57,451 nucleotides of DNA from a virus: positions 1-57,451 of IMG/VR virus record IMGVR_UViG_3300027637_000001; one strand, written 5' to 3'. This document shows, one piece after another, positions 45,312 through 53,184 of the stretch. A model generated the notes under the pieces. It ran no database searches and had not been told where the DNA came from. It saw nothing but the letters and a program-made list of their open reading frames with translations. How positions within the stretch are numbered: position 1 is the stretch's first letter; the number at the start of each line of letters is the position of its first letter. Position numbers and translations under genes: made by a program.

Positions 45312-47335
45312 GACGCCCTCCGGGCCGCAGCCAGGACCGCCTCGGCCGGTGACGGCGGCGCCGACAGGTAGGCCTCCAGCAGATCCCAGTCGTGGACCGT
45401 CTGGGTGCGGATCAGCTCCCGGACGTACCGGTCGAGCGCCGCCGTCAGGGTGGCGGCGTCGAGCCCGAACCGGTGGGCGTAGTCCGGGACCCGGTCCCAC
45501 GCCCCCTCCAGCAGGTCTCCCTTCTCGGGGGCCCACATCGCCGCGACGTTGCAGGCGGTGTGCATGAGCTGCGGGGGCTGGTCGAGGCGGGGGTCGAGGG
45601 TGCGGCGGTTCTTGGTGACGTTGCGGAGCCGGTTGCCGGCGCGCTCCAGGGCCCGGGACACGAACAGGTCGGCCATCGTGACCAGACCGACGTCGGCGGC
45701 GACCGGCACCGCGGCGGGACGCACCGGGGACGGGGCCGGGTCCTCGCTCGGGGCCGGGTCGTCGGGCTCCGACTCGGGGGTGGCGCCCACCTCGGGCTCG
45801 GGCTCCTCCGGCTCCTCCGGGCCGGCGCCGGGCGGCGTGCCGGCGGCCGGGAGCGGCACCTGGTCCTCCTTGAACACGCCCAGCTCGATCAGCGCCGCAC
45901 GCTGGAGCGTGGCGTCACCGCCGGGCTCGGCCACCTTGAGCAGCAGCCGGCGGCGCACCTCGCCGTTGTCCGGGGGCTGGACGTCCGACAAGCCGGTCTC
46001 GGCCCGCAGCGCCTCGCCGCCCGCCTCGTACCGGTCGTAGGCGGCGGTGACGTCGTCCGACTTGTCCGGTTTCGTGGTGAACGCGTCGAGGGTGTACCAG
46101 GCGATCAGGTGGTCGCCGGTGGCGCCGTCGCGGAGATCCTCCGCCTGGAGGGCCTGGGCCAGCATCCCCGGGTCCCCGAACGGCAGGTCGAGCATGTCGC
46201 CCCGCTGCTGCGCCACCGTCGCCAGACCGGGCAGCAGGTAGCCGCGGGTGATCCCGTCGCACACCAGGTCGAGGTTCGGGCGGACGTGGATCTTCACGCC
46301 CTCCTCGGCCGTCATGGCCTTGCCCCAGTGGTTCTCCTGTTCGCCGGTGAGCGCCGGGGCGGGCATGTCCATGGCGGTGGCCAGGCGGCCCAGCAGCTCC
46401 TCGCGCAGCTTGATGGAGTGCTCGTCGAACGGCGTCGAGAACTTGATGTGCTGCAGGTACTTGAGGAACTCGCCCTTGCCCTTGAACACGAACGGCACGT
46501 ACGCCGCCGCCGACGACCGGTCGTGGATCGGCTTGGTGACGTTGGCCATGAACTCGGCCAGGAACGCGGTGAACCCGTCGGTGCCGGGCGGGGCGTCCGG
46601 CGGGACCGGAAAGTCGATCTCTTGGGGGATGGCGAACACACCGGCGCCGGCCAGCCTCGACACGGCCGTCGCCTGGATCGCCTGCGTGAGGGTGAACAGC
46701 TCCGACAGGATCCCGAGCGCGCCCCGCACTGGGGAGTCCGGGCGCCAGTGGTGCCGGGGGTCGGGCCGGTGGACCTTGACTACGATCCCGTCCTCCAGCG
46801 GCATGAACTCGTTCGCGCCGTCGCCGGTCTGGACCTCGTAGACCGGGCGGCCGTCACGGTCCGATGTCCGGGACCCCAGCCGGATCTCGCCGGCCGAGCG
46901 CACCTGCCACGTGAACCCGCCGCCGTTGCGCGGGTTGAACCCGCACATGTACCCGACGCCGGGGGTGAGGAGGTACGTGCCCCACGAGCGCAGGAGCGCC
47001 GCCTGGCCGCCCACGCCCCCGGCTAGCTCGGCCATCAGTTCTTGGGCCGGGTGGTTGTCGGGGAGGATCTCGGGCTCGGCGCCGGGGGAGCGGCGGCGGG
47101 CGGCGACCAGGCGGGCCTGGCCCATGGAGTTGCCCAGCCACGTCTCGGCGTGGCGTAGCTCGCCGGTGTTGTCCCGCATGAACCAGGCGTCGGGGTGCCA
47201 GGCCTCGGGGGCGGGGGCGTCGGCGCGGGTGGGTGCGAGGATCTTCGCGGCGGCGGTCATGGTGCTGGCAGGGTTGAGGGCGGTGCCGGCGCGGCGGGCC
47301 CGGCGGGAGGGCTTGCGGAGCAGGTCCCGGGGCAC
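45308..47335 (-). CDS. Portal protein
   Basis: 675 residues from a GTG four bases after the upstream stop. HPDAWFMRDNTGELRHAETWLGNSMGQARLVAARR, AALLRSWGTYLLTPGVGYMCGF, GALGILSELFTLTQAIQATAVSRLAGAGVFAIP and DMPAPALTGEQENHWGKAMTAEEGVKIHVRP are features of actinophage portal proteins. A Pro/Glu/Asp linker (about residues 500-560) leads to a helical C-terminal region. It forms the dodecameric DNA gate; its neighbour is the MuF fusion, as is usual. Confidence 0.88.
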   Translation of the reverse strand: MPRDLLRKPSRRARRAGTALNPASTMTAAAKILAPTRADAPAPEAWHPDAWFMRDNTGELRHAETWLGNSMGQARLVAARRRSPGAEPEILPDNHPAQELMAELAGGVGGQAALLRSWGTYLLTPGVGYMCGFNPRNGGGFTWQVRSAGEIRLGSRTSDRDGRPVYEVQTGDGANEFMPLEDGIVVKVHRPDPRHHWRPDSPVRGALGILSELFTLTQAIQATAVSRLAGAGVFAIPQEIDFPVPPDAPPGTDGFTAFLAEFMANVTKPIHDRSSAAAYVPFVFKGKGEFLKYLQHIKFSTPFDEHSIKLREELLGRLATAMDMPAPALTGEQENHWGKAMTAEEGVKIHVRPNLDLVCDGITRGYLLPGLATVAQQRGDMLDLPFGDPGMLAQALQAEDLRDGATGDHLIAWYTLDAFTTKPDKSDDVTAAYDRYEAGGEALRAETGLSDVQPPDNGEVRRRLLLKVAEPGGDATLQRAALIELGVFKEDQVPLPAAGTPPGAGPEEPEEPEPEVGATPESEPDDPAPSEDPAPSPVRPAAVPVAADVGLVTMADLFVSRALERAGNRLRNVTKNRRTLDPRLDQPPQLMHTACNVAAMWAPEKGDLLEGAWDRVPDYAHRFGLDAATLTAALDRYVRELIRTQTVHDWDLLEAYLSAPPSPAEAVLAAARRAS

Positions 47336-47339
47336 CCGC

Positions 47340-47636
47340 TCAGACCTCCTCGTCGGCGTCGGGCTCCAGGATCACGAGCCACGCCGCCACGTACGCCACA
47401 GCGGGCCACACGAGCCCGGGGACCGGTAGCCCGACCACCTGGTCGACCACCACCGTGAACCCGAGGGCGACCCAGGCGCCGACGCACCAGGGACAGAGCG
47501 TGAGGTACTCCCAGGCGTCCCCTCGGGCGGCGACCCACGATCGGGCCCGGACCATGAGCGGGAGACCGTCGGCCACCAGCAGCCGCGTCACCCGAGCCAC
47601 CGCGAGGGTGAGCAGCACCAGCGTCAGGACGTCCAC
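47340..47636 (-). CDS. DUF1360-like membrane protein
   Basis: 98 residues from a GTG at 47636. Hydrophobic spans at about residues 2-20 and 75-92, with TLCPWCVGAWVALG in between, the CPxCxGxW signature of DUF1360 proteins often found before the portal in actinophages. TACGCT seven bases before the GTG could be a leaderless -10. Confidence 0.75.
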   Translation of the reverse strand: MDVLTLVLLTLAVARVTRLLVADGLPLMVRARSWVAARGDAWEYLTLCPWCVGAWVALGFTVVVDQVVGLPVPGLVWPAVAYVAAWLVILEPDADEEV

Positions 47637-47683
47637 GGCGGCGAGCGTACAGCGCGACCCCGTCACGGTGGGTGTACGCGGAT

Positions 47684-47715
47684 CGGCCCCCGCCTGGATG
47701 GGAGGACAGGGGCCG
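47684..47715. terminator. Hairpin between early block and late operon
   Basis: CGGCCCC (47684-47690) pairs with GGGGCCG (47709-47715). The 18-base loop contains GGGAGGA, as in the hairpins near 15.4 kb. It separates the small-gene block from the head operon. Confidence 0.6.
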
Positions 47716-47744
47716 TGGTCCGGGTTGGTGCTGTCGACCCTAGC

Positions 47745-48164
47745 TCAGAAGGGGAACACCTTGTCCCGCATCCAGTACGCCACCAGCGGCGGGAACTGGG
47801 CGATCAGCTTCTCCGGGTCCGGCACCATCACGCCCGGGCCCTCGTAGGTCGTCAGCCGGGGCACCTCGACGCCCTCGCCCAGGGTCTCGTCGACGACCTC
47901 GACCCGCCACGCCGACCAGCACGTCGGCTCGCCGATCGTGCGGGCGTGCTGCCACACCACGACCTCGACGCCCTCGTGGACCAGGTAGTAGCCCTCCGAC
48001 CCGTTCCCGAACCGGACCCACCGGACCTCCAGCGGCTGGGGGCGGGCGTGGCCGTCGGCGCACTCCCGGGCCCCGTCGAGGCTGTGCCGGAAGCGCCAGC
48101 CGACCAGCTCGATCGGTTCGCCGCAGCCGTCACAGCGCATCGTGTGGATGTCGACCTCGGCCAC
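47745..48164 (-). CDS. Small protein with N-terminal zinc motif
   Basis: 139 residues from a GTG at 48164. VDIHTMRCDGCGEPIELVGWRFRHSLDGARECADGH carries CxxC and a later C/H set; the remainder is beta-rich (GYYLVHEGVEVVVWQHART). Ends MRDKVFPF. No family recognised. Confidence 0.65.
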   Translation of the reverse strand: MAEVDIHTMRCDGCGEPIELVGWRFRHSLDGARECADGHARPQPLEVRWVRFGNGSEGYYLVHEGVEVVVWQHARTIGEPTCWSAWRVEVVDETLGEGVEVPRLTTYEGPGVMVPDPEKLIAQFPPLVAYWMRDKVFPF

Positions 48165-48165
48165 G

Positions 48166-48669
48166 TCAGCCCCCGGCCAGCGCCGAGCGGCCGGTGGCCA
48201 CCAGGCGGGCCAGCTCGACGGCCTGGGGTGCCGTCAGGACGACGCGGACCATCGCTGCGCCCGAGGTCGACACCGAGGGGGTGATCCGGTGGACCTCGAT
48301 CCCGGCCTGGGACAGGGCGGCGTCGACCTCGTCGGCGCCCTCGGTGGCCGCCCGGTCGGCGATGTACCAGCGCTCGTAGTCGTCCTGGCGGCCCTCGAAC
48401 GAGGTCAGCTCCGACGCCAGGTAGACCTCGCCGGTCAACGACCGCTGCTCGGGGTGGAACGCCCCGGGGACCTCGACCATCGCGCCGGACGGGATGGGCT
48501 CGGAGGTCCCGTAGTCCAGCTCGGTGACGAGCACCTGGCGGACCGCTCGGGTCTCGCCCGGGCGGGTCCGGCGGACGATCTCGTCGACCCGGAGGCGGCG
48601 GGGCCGGATCTCCAGGGCCTGGTGGAACAGGGTGACCTCGTCACCGGTGTGTACGTCGTTGATCAGCAT
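48166..48669 (-). CDS. Unrecognised 167-residue protein
   Basis: MLINDVHTGDEVTLFHQALEIRPRRLRVDEIVRR at the start, beta-rich; a helical C-terminus (TAPQAVELARLVATGRSALAGG). Two bases from the next gene upstream. Function unknown. Confidence 0.65.
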   Translation of the reverse strand: MLINDVHTGDEVTLFHQALEIRPRRLRVDEIVRRTRPGETRAVRQVLVTELDYGTSEPIPSGAMVEVPGAFHPEQRSLTGEVYLASELTSFEGRQDDYERWYIADRAATEGADEVDAALSQAGIEVHRITPSVSTSGAAMVRVVLTAPQAVELARLVATGRSALAGG

Positions 48670-48670
48670 G

Positions 48671-48955
48671 TCAGTGCTCCTCGGGGAGGTGGGCGGTGAG
48701 GTAGTCGACCTCGGCGGCGTCGCGCACGAGGTCGGCCAGGTGGAGGTTCGCCATGCCGTCGGTGACGTCGGCGACGATGTCGGAGGCGGCGGACGAGTAG
48801 CCGCCCGCCGCTCGGGTGACGGAGACGGGCCGGGGGGAGGCGTGACGCTCGACCTCCAGGGCGATGGCCCGGAGACGGGCGGCGACCCGGACGGCGGAGC
48901 GCTGGTAGCGGGCCGTCACGGTCGCGAGGGCCTCGGGGCTGGTGGGGTTGGGCAT
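48671..48955 (-). CDS. Small helical protein, unrecognised
   Basis: 94 residues, MPNPTSPEALATVTARYQRSA at the start, long Arg/Ala helix, then SVTRAAGGYSSAASDIVADVTDGM and a helix ending LTAHLPEEH. AAGGAG lies seven bases before the ATG. Confidence 0.65.
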   Translation of the reverse strand: MPNPTSPEALATVTARYQRSAVRVAARLRAIALEVERHASPRPVSVTRAAGGYSSAASDIVADVTDGMANLHLADLVRDAAEVDYLTAHLPEEH

Positions 48956-48992
48956 CGGGGGCTCCTTGCTCGGGTGAGGGGGGGCGGTCGAC

Positions 48993-49026
48993 GGGGGTCG
49001 GACCCGGGCGGCCAGGCCCGACCCCC
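48993..49026 (-). terminator. Hairpin after the 74-residue leaderless gene
   Basis: GGGGGTCGG (48993-49001) pairs perfectly with CCGACCCCC (49018-49026), eight bases past the stop at 49034. It probably limits that leaderless transcript. Confidence 0.62.
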
Positions 49027-49033
49027 TGGCGGG

Positions 49034-49258
49034 TCACGCCGCCGCGTGGCGGAGACGACGGGCCCGCTGGACCCAGGCGGTCGCCACCGGGGTGGCGTTC
49101 TGAGCGGCCCGGAGGCGACCGGCGGCCTGGAGGCGCCGGACCCGGGCGCACGCCTCGTCGGCGTAGCGCTCGGCCTCGGAGAGGGTGACCACCAGGGCAT
49201 GGCGGCCCTCGGTGATCGTCAGGGTGGGGTTCTGGGCGGTGCCGGTGAGCGTCTCCAT
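49034..49258 (-). CDS. Small leaderless gene, LTGT opening
   Basis: 74 residues, METLTGTAQNPTLTITEGRHA at the start, then a long basic helix (ARVRRLQAAGRLRAAQ, AWVQRARRLRHAAA). ATG six bases after the -10. The basic helix suggests nucleic-acid binding; function unknown. Confidence 0.7.
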   Translation of the reverse strand: METLTGTAQNPTLTITEGRHALVVTLSEAERYADEACARVRRLQAAGRLRAAQNATPVATAWVQRARRLRHAAA

Positions 49259-49264
49259 GCCCAC

Positions 49265-49303
49265 ACCGTACCGCGGTAACACCCGTAGGTCAAGCGCGGT
49301 AAC
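49265..49303 (-). promoter_or_regulatory. Leaderless promoter with twin operators
   Basis: Minus strand: -35 TTGACC (49288-49293), 17-base spacer ending GTTACCGCGG, -10 TACGGT (49265-49270), six bases to ATG (49256-49258), and GTTACCGCG immediately upstream of the -35. Nearly identical to 40427-40466. Confidence 0.85.
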
Positions 49304-49305
49304 GC

Positions 49306-49602
49306 TCACCGATCTGGGTCGGCGAGGTACTGGACGACCGCGCGGCCCAGCTGCGTGCACTCGTCCAGCGACAACGACGCCGAGTCCGGGTGATGACGGA
49401 TCACCGAGGCGACGTCGCCGGCCGACGGGAGCGGGTCGGGCCGCTCGACGACCAGGGGCAGGACGTGGGCGGCGAGGTCGTCGGCCTCGCCGACGGTGAG
49501 GTGGACGGGCCCGCGGCGCAGCATCACGGCGACGTCGTGGGGGGTCCAGGCCGCCGCGCCCGGGCGGGTCGGGCCGCCCGGGCGCTGGTAGACGGAGGGC
49601 AC
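49306..49602 (-). CDS. Unrecognised 98-residue protein
   Basis: GTG at 49602 overlaps the upstream stop (TAGTG). VPSVYQRPGGPTRPGAAAWTPHDVAVMLRRG at the start; helical VASVIRHHPDSASLSLDECTQLGRAVVQYL at the end. Two similar helical halves (each with a D/H-rich turn) may be an internal duplication. Confidence 0.62.
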   Translation of the reverse strand: MPSVYQRPGGPTRPGAAAWTPHDVAVMLRRGPVHLTVGEADDLAAHVLPLVVERPDPLPSAGDVASVIRHHPDSASLSLDECTQLGRAVVQYLADPDR

Positions 49603-49880
49603 TAGTCCCAGCCCTCCGTCGGGGAGGCGCCGTAGTTGATGGCGGCCAGCCACTCCCGGACCGACGAGCCGGGGAGGTGATCCACGGGCTCGTCGACCTC
49701 GGCCAGGAGCCAGGTGGCGGCCTCGTGCGGGGTCATGGTCTCGGCCACGAAGTCGATGTCGTCCTCGTCGAAGTCCGAGAGGATCGCGCCGTAACCCAGC
49801 TCCTGGGAGAGGGCCATCTCCAGCTCGGTCAGGAACTCGGCCGGGGCCGGGGGCGGGGTGGTGGTGTCGGTGATCTCCAT
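49602..49880 (-). CDS. Leaderless gene, MEITDT opening
   Basis: 92 residues, MEITDTTTPPPAPAEFLTELE, acidic and helical (DFDEDDIDFVAETMTPHEAATWLLAEVDEP). The first seven residues match those of 10104-10322. ATG seven bases after the -10. Function unknown. Confidence 0.72.
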   Translation of the reverse strand: MEITDTTTPPPAPAEFLTELEMALSQELGYGAILSDFDEDDIDFVAETMTPHEAATWLLAEVDEPVDHLPGSSVREWLAAINYGASPTEGWD

Positions 49881-49887
49881 GCCCCAG

Positions 49888-49928
49888 ACGTTACCACGGT
49901 TACGGGTCAGGGCGCAACCGTGGTAACG
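49888..49928 (-). promoter_or_regulatory. Leaderless promoter, ACCACGG-type twin operators
   Basis: Minus strand: -35 TTGCGC (49912-49917), 18-base spacer ending TAACCGTGG, -10 TAACGT (49888-49893), seven bases to ATG (49878-49880). GTTACCACGG also lies directly upstream of the -35. Both copies use the A variant. Confidence 0.78.
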
Positions 49929-49943
49929 CAGGGCTCCGACAGG

Positions 49944-50120
49944 TCAGCTGTCCCGGCCGCTGTCGTCCTGGAGGTCACCCGAGGTCGTCGGGTACCCGGC
50001 GTTCCGGGCCGCGTTCTCCATCGACTCCCGGGTCGTCTCGTCGACCTGATCCTGGTCGCTCGACGTCGACCGGGTGCTGCGGGTCTGGTCCTGCTTGGTG
50101 CTCTCGTCGCGCTTGGCCAT
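49944..50120 (-). CDS. Small hydrophilic Ser/Thr/Asp-rich protein
   Basis: 58 residues from the ATG at 50120: MAKRDESTKQDQTRSTRSTSS, then DETTRESMENAARNAGYPTT. Low complexity, probably disordered. No strong ribosome site. Function unknown. Confidence 0.5.
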   Translation of the reverse strand: MAKRDESTKQDQTRSTRSTSSDQDQVDETTRESMENAARNAGYPTTSGDLQDDSGRDS

Positions 50121-50148
50121 GGTCAAGAGGTTCCCGCTGTCGGGGCCG

Positions 50149-50277
50149 TCAATCCCGGTCCGGCAGTGTTGGCAGCCCGTGAGGGCCAGTGCGGTACTCC
50201 CCGCACCGGGCCGAGTCGGGCCCCGACAGCGCGATCTGCACAGCCCAGTCAGTCTCCGCCCGGCGGGCCAGCCGCAC
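50149..50277 (-). CDS. Possible very small gene
   Basis: 42 residues from a GTG at 50277 inside the end of the upstream gene: VRLARRAETDWAVQIALSG, ending GLPTLPDRD. High third-position G/C, but no ribosome site, so it is weakly supported. Confidence 0.3.
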   Translation of the reverse strand: MRLARRAETDWAVQIALSGPDSARCGEYRTGPHGLPTLPDRD

Positions 50278-50581
50278 CCGACAGGGCAGGTTGCCCAGCG
50301 GCCAGGGCCGCAGCGGCCGCCAGGCTGAGCGGAACGACAGTCGGGCGGAGCGTGCCGGCGGTGCCGGCGTCCCAGGCGACCAGGCCCAGCTCAGTGCGGA
50401 GACGCTGGAGCTGGTAGTGGGTCGTGCCCCACGAGGAGGCGTGACCGCGCCGGGCGGCGACCGCCCGGACCGTGGCCCGGCCCTCGTCGAGGTACACCCC
50501 GAGCAGGGCCAGCATCGTGGCCGTGCGGGCTGGGGACACGTAGTCCGGGTGACGGGCCAGCGCCGGGTGGTCAGCCACCAT
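50249..50581 (-). CDS. Winged-helix-like DNA-binding protein
   Basis: 110 residues. ARTATMLALLGVYLDEGRATVRAVAARRGHASSWGTTHYQLQRLRTELGLVAWD resembles a LexA-type winged helix (helix, turn, recognition helix, wing). ATG at 50581 lies in the end of the upstream gene. C-terminal Ala-rich hydrophobic stretch (LSLAAAAALAAG). Candidate small regulator. Confidence 0.6.
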   Translation of the reverse strand: MVADHPALARHPDYVSPARTATMLALLGVYLDEGRATVRAVAARRGHASSWGTTHYQLQRLRTELGLVAWDAGTAGTLRPTVVPLSLAAAAALAAGQPALSGAAGPPGGD

Positions 50582-50918
50582 GGAGGGCCGCCCATCCCGC
50601 CTGGCGGTCCAGGACCCCGAACTTCTCGGCGCGGTGGCGCTTCCCTCGGCCGCCGTCGTCGTGGTCCGCGGCGAACGCCAGGGCGCCGTGGGCGGAGATC
50701 GTGCCCAAGTGCGACCAGCCCTCCGGGTGCGGGCCCGGGTCGCCGGCCTCGATCTCGACGCCGGGCTGGTCGCCGGGGCCCTGGCGGACCAGGATCACGA
50801 GGAACGGGCCCCACCACTGGTAGCCGGCTGTCACCGTCCACTCGTGGTCGGGATCGTGGGCGGCCAGGTGCTCCTGGGCAGCGACCACGATGACCTCGGA
50901 CGCGGCGGCGGTGCTCAC
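50571..50918 (-). CDS. Unrecognised 115-residue protein
   Basis: GTG at 50918 overlaps the upstream stop (GTGA). VSTAAASEVIVVAAQEHLAAHDPDHEWTVTAGYQWWGPFLVILVRQG at the start, an alpha/beta pattern; a charged end (DHDDGGRGKRHRAEKFG). Function unknown. Confidence 0.6.
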   Translation of the reverse strand: MSTAAASEVIVVAAQEHLAAHDPDHEWTVTAGYQWWGPFLVILVRQGPGDQPGVEIEAGDPGPHPEGWSHLGTISAHGALAFAADHDDGGRGKRHRAEKFGVLDRQAGWAALHGG

Positions 50919-51169
50919 ACTCGCCACCGGTGCCGGGGCTCGACCGGCACGGGGACGATGACCGGCGGCGGGCACGGCGGGTTCACGTTGACGTTGATCA
51001 CCGGGCCCGGCCGGGCCGGCCAGTAGCCCAGGGCCTTGCACAGCCGGTCAACCAGCTGACGGCCGTCGGCCCGGTCCACGGTGAGGGCCAGGGCCGTGAC
51101 GTCACCGGCGGCGGACTCGGCCAGGACAGTCAGCCCGTCGAGGGACACGTCGATGTCGGCCTCAGCCAT
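50915..51169 (-). CDS. Small protein, unrecognised
   Basis: 84 residues, MAEADIDVSLDGLTVLAESAAGD at the start and a Pro/Val tail (PPCPPPVIVPVPVEPRHRW). Overlaps neighbours at both ends. The N-terminal half resembles that of the next upstream protein (MADLTLTLQV), so the two may be related. Confidence 0.58.
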   Translation of the reverse strand: MAEADIDVSLDGLTVLAESAAGDVTALALTVDRADGRQLVDRLCKALGYWPARPGPVINVNVNPPCPPPVIVPVPVEPRHRWRV

Positions 51170-51440
51170 GGCGCGGATGGGGCGGGACGTCGTCGCCGAG
51201 CAGCTCCGCCCGGATGCGCCTGGCGTCACGAGCCAGGAGGTCGGACAGGTAGGCCCGGACGTTGTCGTCGAAGCCGAGGGCCTCGGCCACAGCGTCCTCG
51301 CCGATCGCCTCGGCCAGCTGGGTGAACAGCTCCCGGGCCTGCCCGAACGACATGTCGACGATCACCTCGGCCGGGCCCGGCAGCGCCTCGCCGTTGACGT
51401 CAGCGGCGCCGACCTGGAGCGTCAAGGTCAGGTCAGCCAC
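51162..51440 (-). CDS. Small acidic protein, unrecognised
   Basis: 92 residues from a GTG at 51440. MADLTLTLQVGAADVNGEALPGPAEVIVDMSFGQARELFTQLAEA reads as strands then helices. Overlaps the next start. Function unknown. Confidence 0.6.
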   Translation of the reverse strand: MADLTLTLQVGAADVNGEALPGPAEVIVDMSFGQARELFTQLAEAIGEDAVAEALGFDDNVRAYLSDLLARDARRIRAELLGDDVPPHPRHG

Positions 51441-51493
51441 CGGGCTCCTCCTCTGGCTCGTCGACCACTCGGATCCCGAGGACCACGGCTCAT
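51428..51493 (-). CDS. Possible 21-codon linking ORF
   Basis: MSRGPRDPSGRRARGGARWLT starts as ATGA on the upstream stop and contains the AGAGGAGG ribosome site of the next gene. It may exist only to couple translation. Weak support as a protein. Confidence 0.3.
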   Translation of the reverse strand: MSRGPRDPSGRRARGGARWLT

Positions 51494-51702
51494 GGCGCTG
51501 GCCGGTCGTTGAGGGCGGCCTGGATGCGGCGGATCGACTCTGACGGATCCCGGTCGGCGGCCAGGTCGTCGAGCAGCGAACGAGACGCCGCCCGCAGCTG
51601 ACGGTGCCGTTCGGCGTTGCGCAGGCCGACGGCGTAGGCGGCCAGCACCCCAGTGGTCGCAGCGCTGCAAACGAGCTGGAGGATCTCGATCACTCCGGCC
51701 AC
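51490..51702 (-). CDS. Small membrane-anchored protein
   Basis: 70 residues from a GTG at 51702. VAGVIEILQLVCSAATTGVLAAYAVGLRN is a signal-anchor span; the remainder is charged helix (RAASRSLLDDLAADRDPSESIRRIQAAL). Overlaps the upstream gene end. Confidence 0.6.
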   Translation of the reverse strand: MAGVIEILQLVCSAATTGVLAAYAVGLRNAERHRQLRAASRSLLDDLAADRDPSESIRRIQAALNDRPAP

Positions 51703-52472
51703 CCCCTCCGGGCGGCACGAGCGGCCCTGTACTGCGCCACACGGGCCTCCACAGCGTCCCGGGCCTTACCCAGCGCCGCCAGGCCCACAGCCGTCCCCAG
51801 GACGACACCAGCGACCAACACGGGGACGTCCGGGGCCGTGTCACGGAACCGCGGCGCCGGGATCGACCGAGGGGCGTCGTAGTCGCCGTAGCTGCGCAGC
51901 GCGCCGGTGTCGACCGGGGTCAGGCGGCGGTGGGCCCGGCGGGCGACCTCCGTTGCGCGGCGGGCCAGGGCCTCGTCGAGCGCCTCGTCCCGGGCGGCCC
52001 GCACCCGGTCGGCGGCCGTGACGAACCGGCCGGAAGCGTCCCGGGTCTCGTCGAGGCTGACGTGGCGGATGGTCCAGCCCGCCTCGGCGGCGGTGTGGAA
52101 GTGCCGGATGCACACGCTGTAGCGCAGCACCGCCGACCCGTCGCCCACCTGCTGCTGGGCCTCGTGGCCCGAGCCGGGCTGGTGGCACGAGACGTAGTCG
52201 CGGCCGGGGAGCCCGGACGGGACGCCGCCGTTCACAGGCCAGGCGCAGTCCGGGGCCACGTCGGGGGCGTCCTCGGGGAACCGGGGATCACAGTCGCAGT
52301 CGCGGCGGCCGCCGGCCGGGCCGCCGTTGGCGTAGCCCGCGGCCACCGCCTCGGCCAGGTGCTCGTCGCACACCGCCACCCGGCGGCCGTCGACCACGGT
52401 CCAGGCGGTGGCGTCCGCCACGCAGAACGGCGCCTCGCGGCGCCAGTGGCACACTCCGATGAACTCAGGCAC
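51690..52472 (-). CDS. Cys-rich protein with C-terminal membrane span
   Basis: 260 residues. N-terminal zinc-type clusters (CHWRREAPFCVADATAW, CDEHL, CDCDP, CAWPVNG, CHQPGSGHE, CIRHFH) over 130 residues, then helices, and a hydrophobic span near residues 220-240 (VLVAGVVLGTAVGLAAL). Looks like a membrane-tethered metal-binding protein; function unknown. Confidence 0.62.
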   Translation of the reverse strand: MPEFIGVCHWRREAPFCVADATAWTVVDGRRVAVCDEHLAEAVAAGYANGGPAGGRRDCDCDPRFPEDAPDVAPDCAWPVNGGVPSGLPGRDYVSCHQPGSGHEAQQQVGDGSAVLRYSVCIRHFHTAAEAGWTIRHVSLDETRDASGRFVTAADRVRAARDEALDEALARRATEVARRAHRRLTPVDTGALRSYGDYDAPRSIPAPRFRDTAPDVPVLVAGVVLGTAVGLAALGKARDAVEARVAQYRAARAARRGWPE

Positions 52473-53184
52473 CGGTCGTGCCCTCGGTCAGGAGCCGCCA
52501 CACCGCCGTGGCGACGAACACGTCCATCGTCGTCGAGGAGTCGCCCGTGCGCTGGGCCGGGGGCGACATGGCGTAGACGACGGTCTCGACCACCTCGGCG
52601 AACGACACCGGCCGGGTCTGGACGTCGTCCATCGTCGAGTAGTCGCCCGGCACGATCAGATCCACGCTGTCGCCGGGCACGGGCAGGCGGCGGCGCATCT
52701 GCACCCACCGGGACTCGTCACCCGACACCGCCGGGCCGTTCTTCCACGACTGGGTCGCGGTGTAGCGGAACTCGTAGGTGGAGGGGAGATCCTCCAGCCG
52801 GGCCAGCCACGTGGGCTGGCCTTCGACCTCGGGGCCCGGGAACAGCGGGCCGTCCGGCAGCAGGGCCCGGTCGACCAGCTTTGCCGGGAACATCGGCGCC
52901 CCGTCGAGGTGCCGGAGCGTCTCGACGTCGTGCACCGCGGCGTTCGCCATCAGGCCGCAGTCGTAGACCCGGGCGGGCTCGGTCACCACGACCCCGCACG
53001 CCTCGCCGCGCGACGAGCCCGGAACGAACCCGTGGATCCGGTCGAACGGGATCGCGTGGGCCAGGTGGAGGCGGGGCCGGCCGCAGGCCCACCGGACAGC
53101 CGGGTTCTCGCTGTCCTCGTGACCTGGGGGTAGGACCGTGTAGCAGGTGTCCGCGCTTGCGCCGGGGGTGAACGGGTGGGTCAT
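52465..53184 (-). CDS. Unrecognised 239-residue protein
   Basis: ATG at 53184 (CAAGGAGC upstream). MTHPFTPGASADTCYTVLPPG at the start, Cys-containing first half, and a helical end (SFAEVVETVVYAMSP, TTMDVFVATAVWRLLTEG). Promoter at 53216. Its start overlaps the upstream gene stop. No family recognised. Confidence 0.62.
   Translation of the reverse strand: MTHPFTPGASADTCYTVLPPGHEDSENPAVRWACGRPRLHLAHAIPFDRIHGFVPGSSRGEACGVVVTEPARVYDCGLMANAAVHDVETLRHLDGAPMFPAKLVDRALLPDGPLFPGPEVEGQPTWLARLEDLPSTYEFRYTATQSWKNGPAVSGDESRWVQMRRRLPVPGDSVDLIVPGDYSTMDDVQTRPVSFAEVVETVVYAMSPPAQRTGDSSTTMDVFVATAVWRLLTEGTTGA

Noticed and set aside
50041-50126. TTGACC at 50121-50126 as a regulon promoter
   Set aside because: No matching -10 at 17-18 bases and no GTTACC motif nearby; it is part of the start region of the 58-residue gene.
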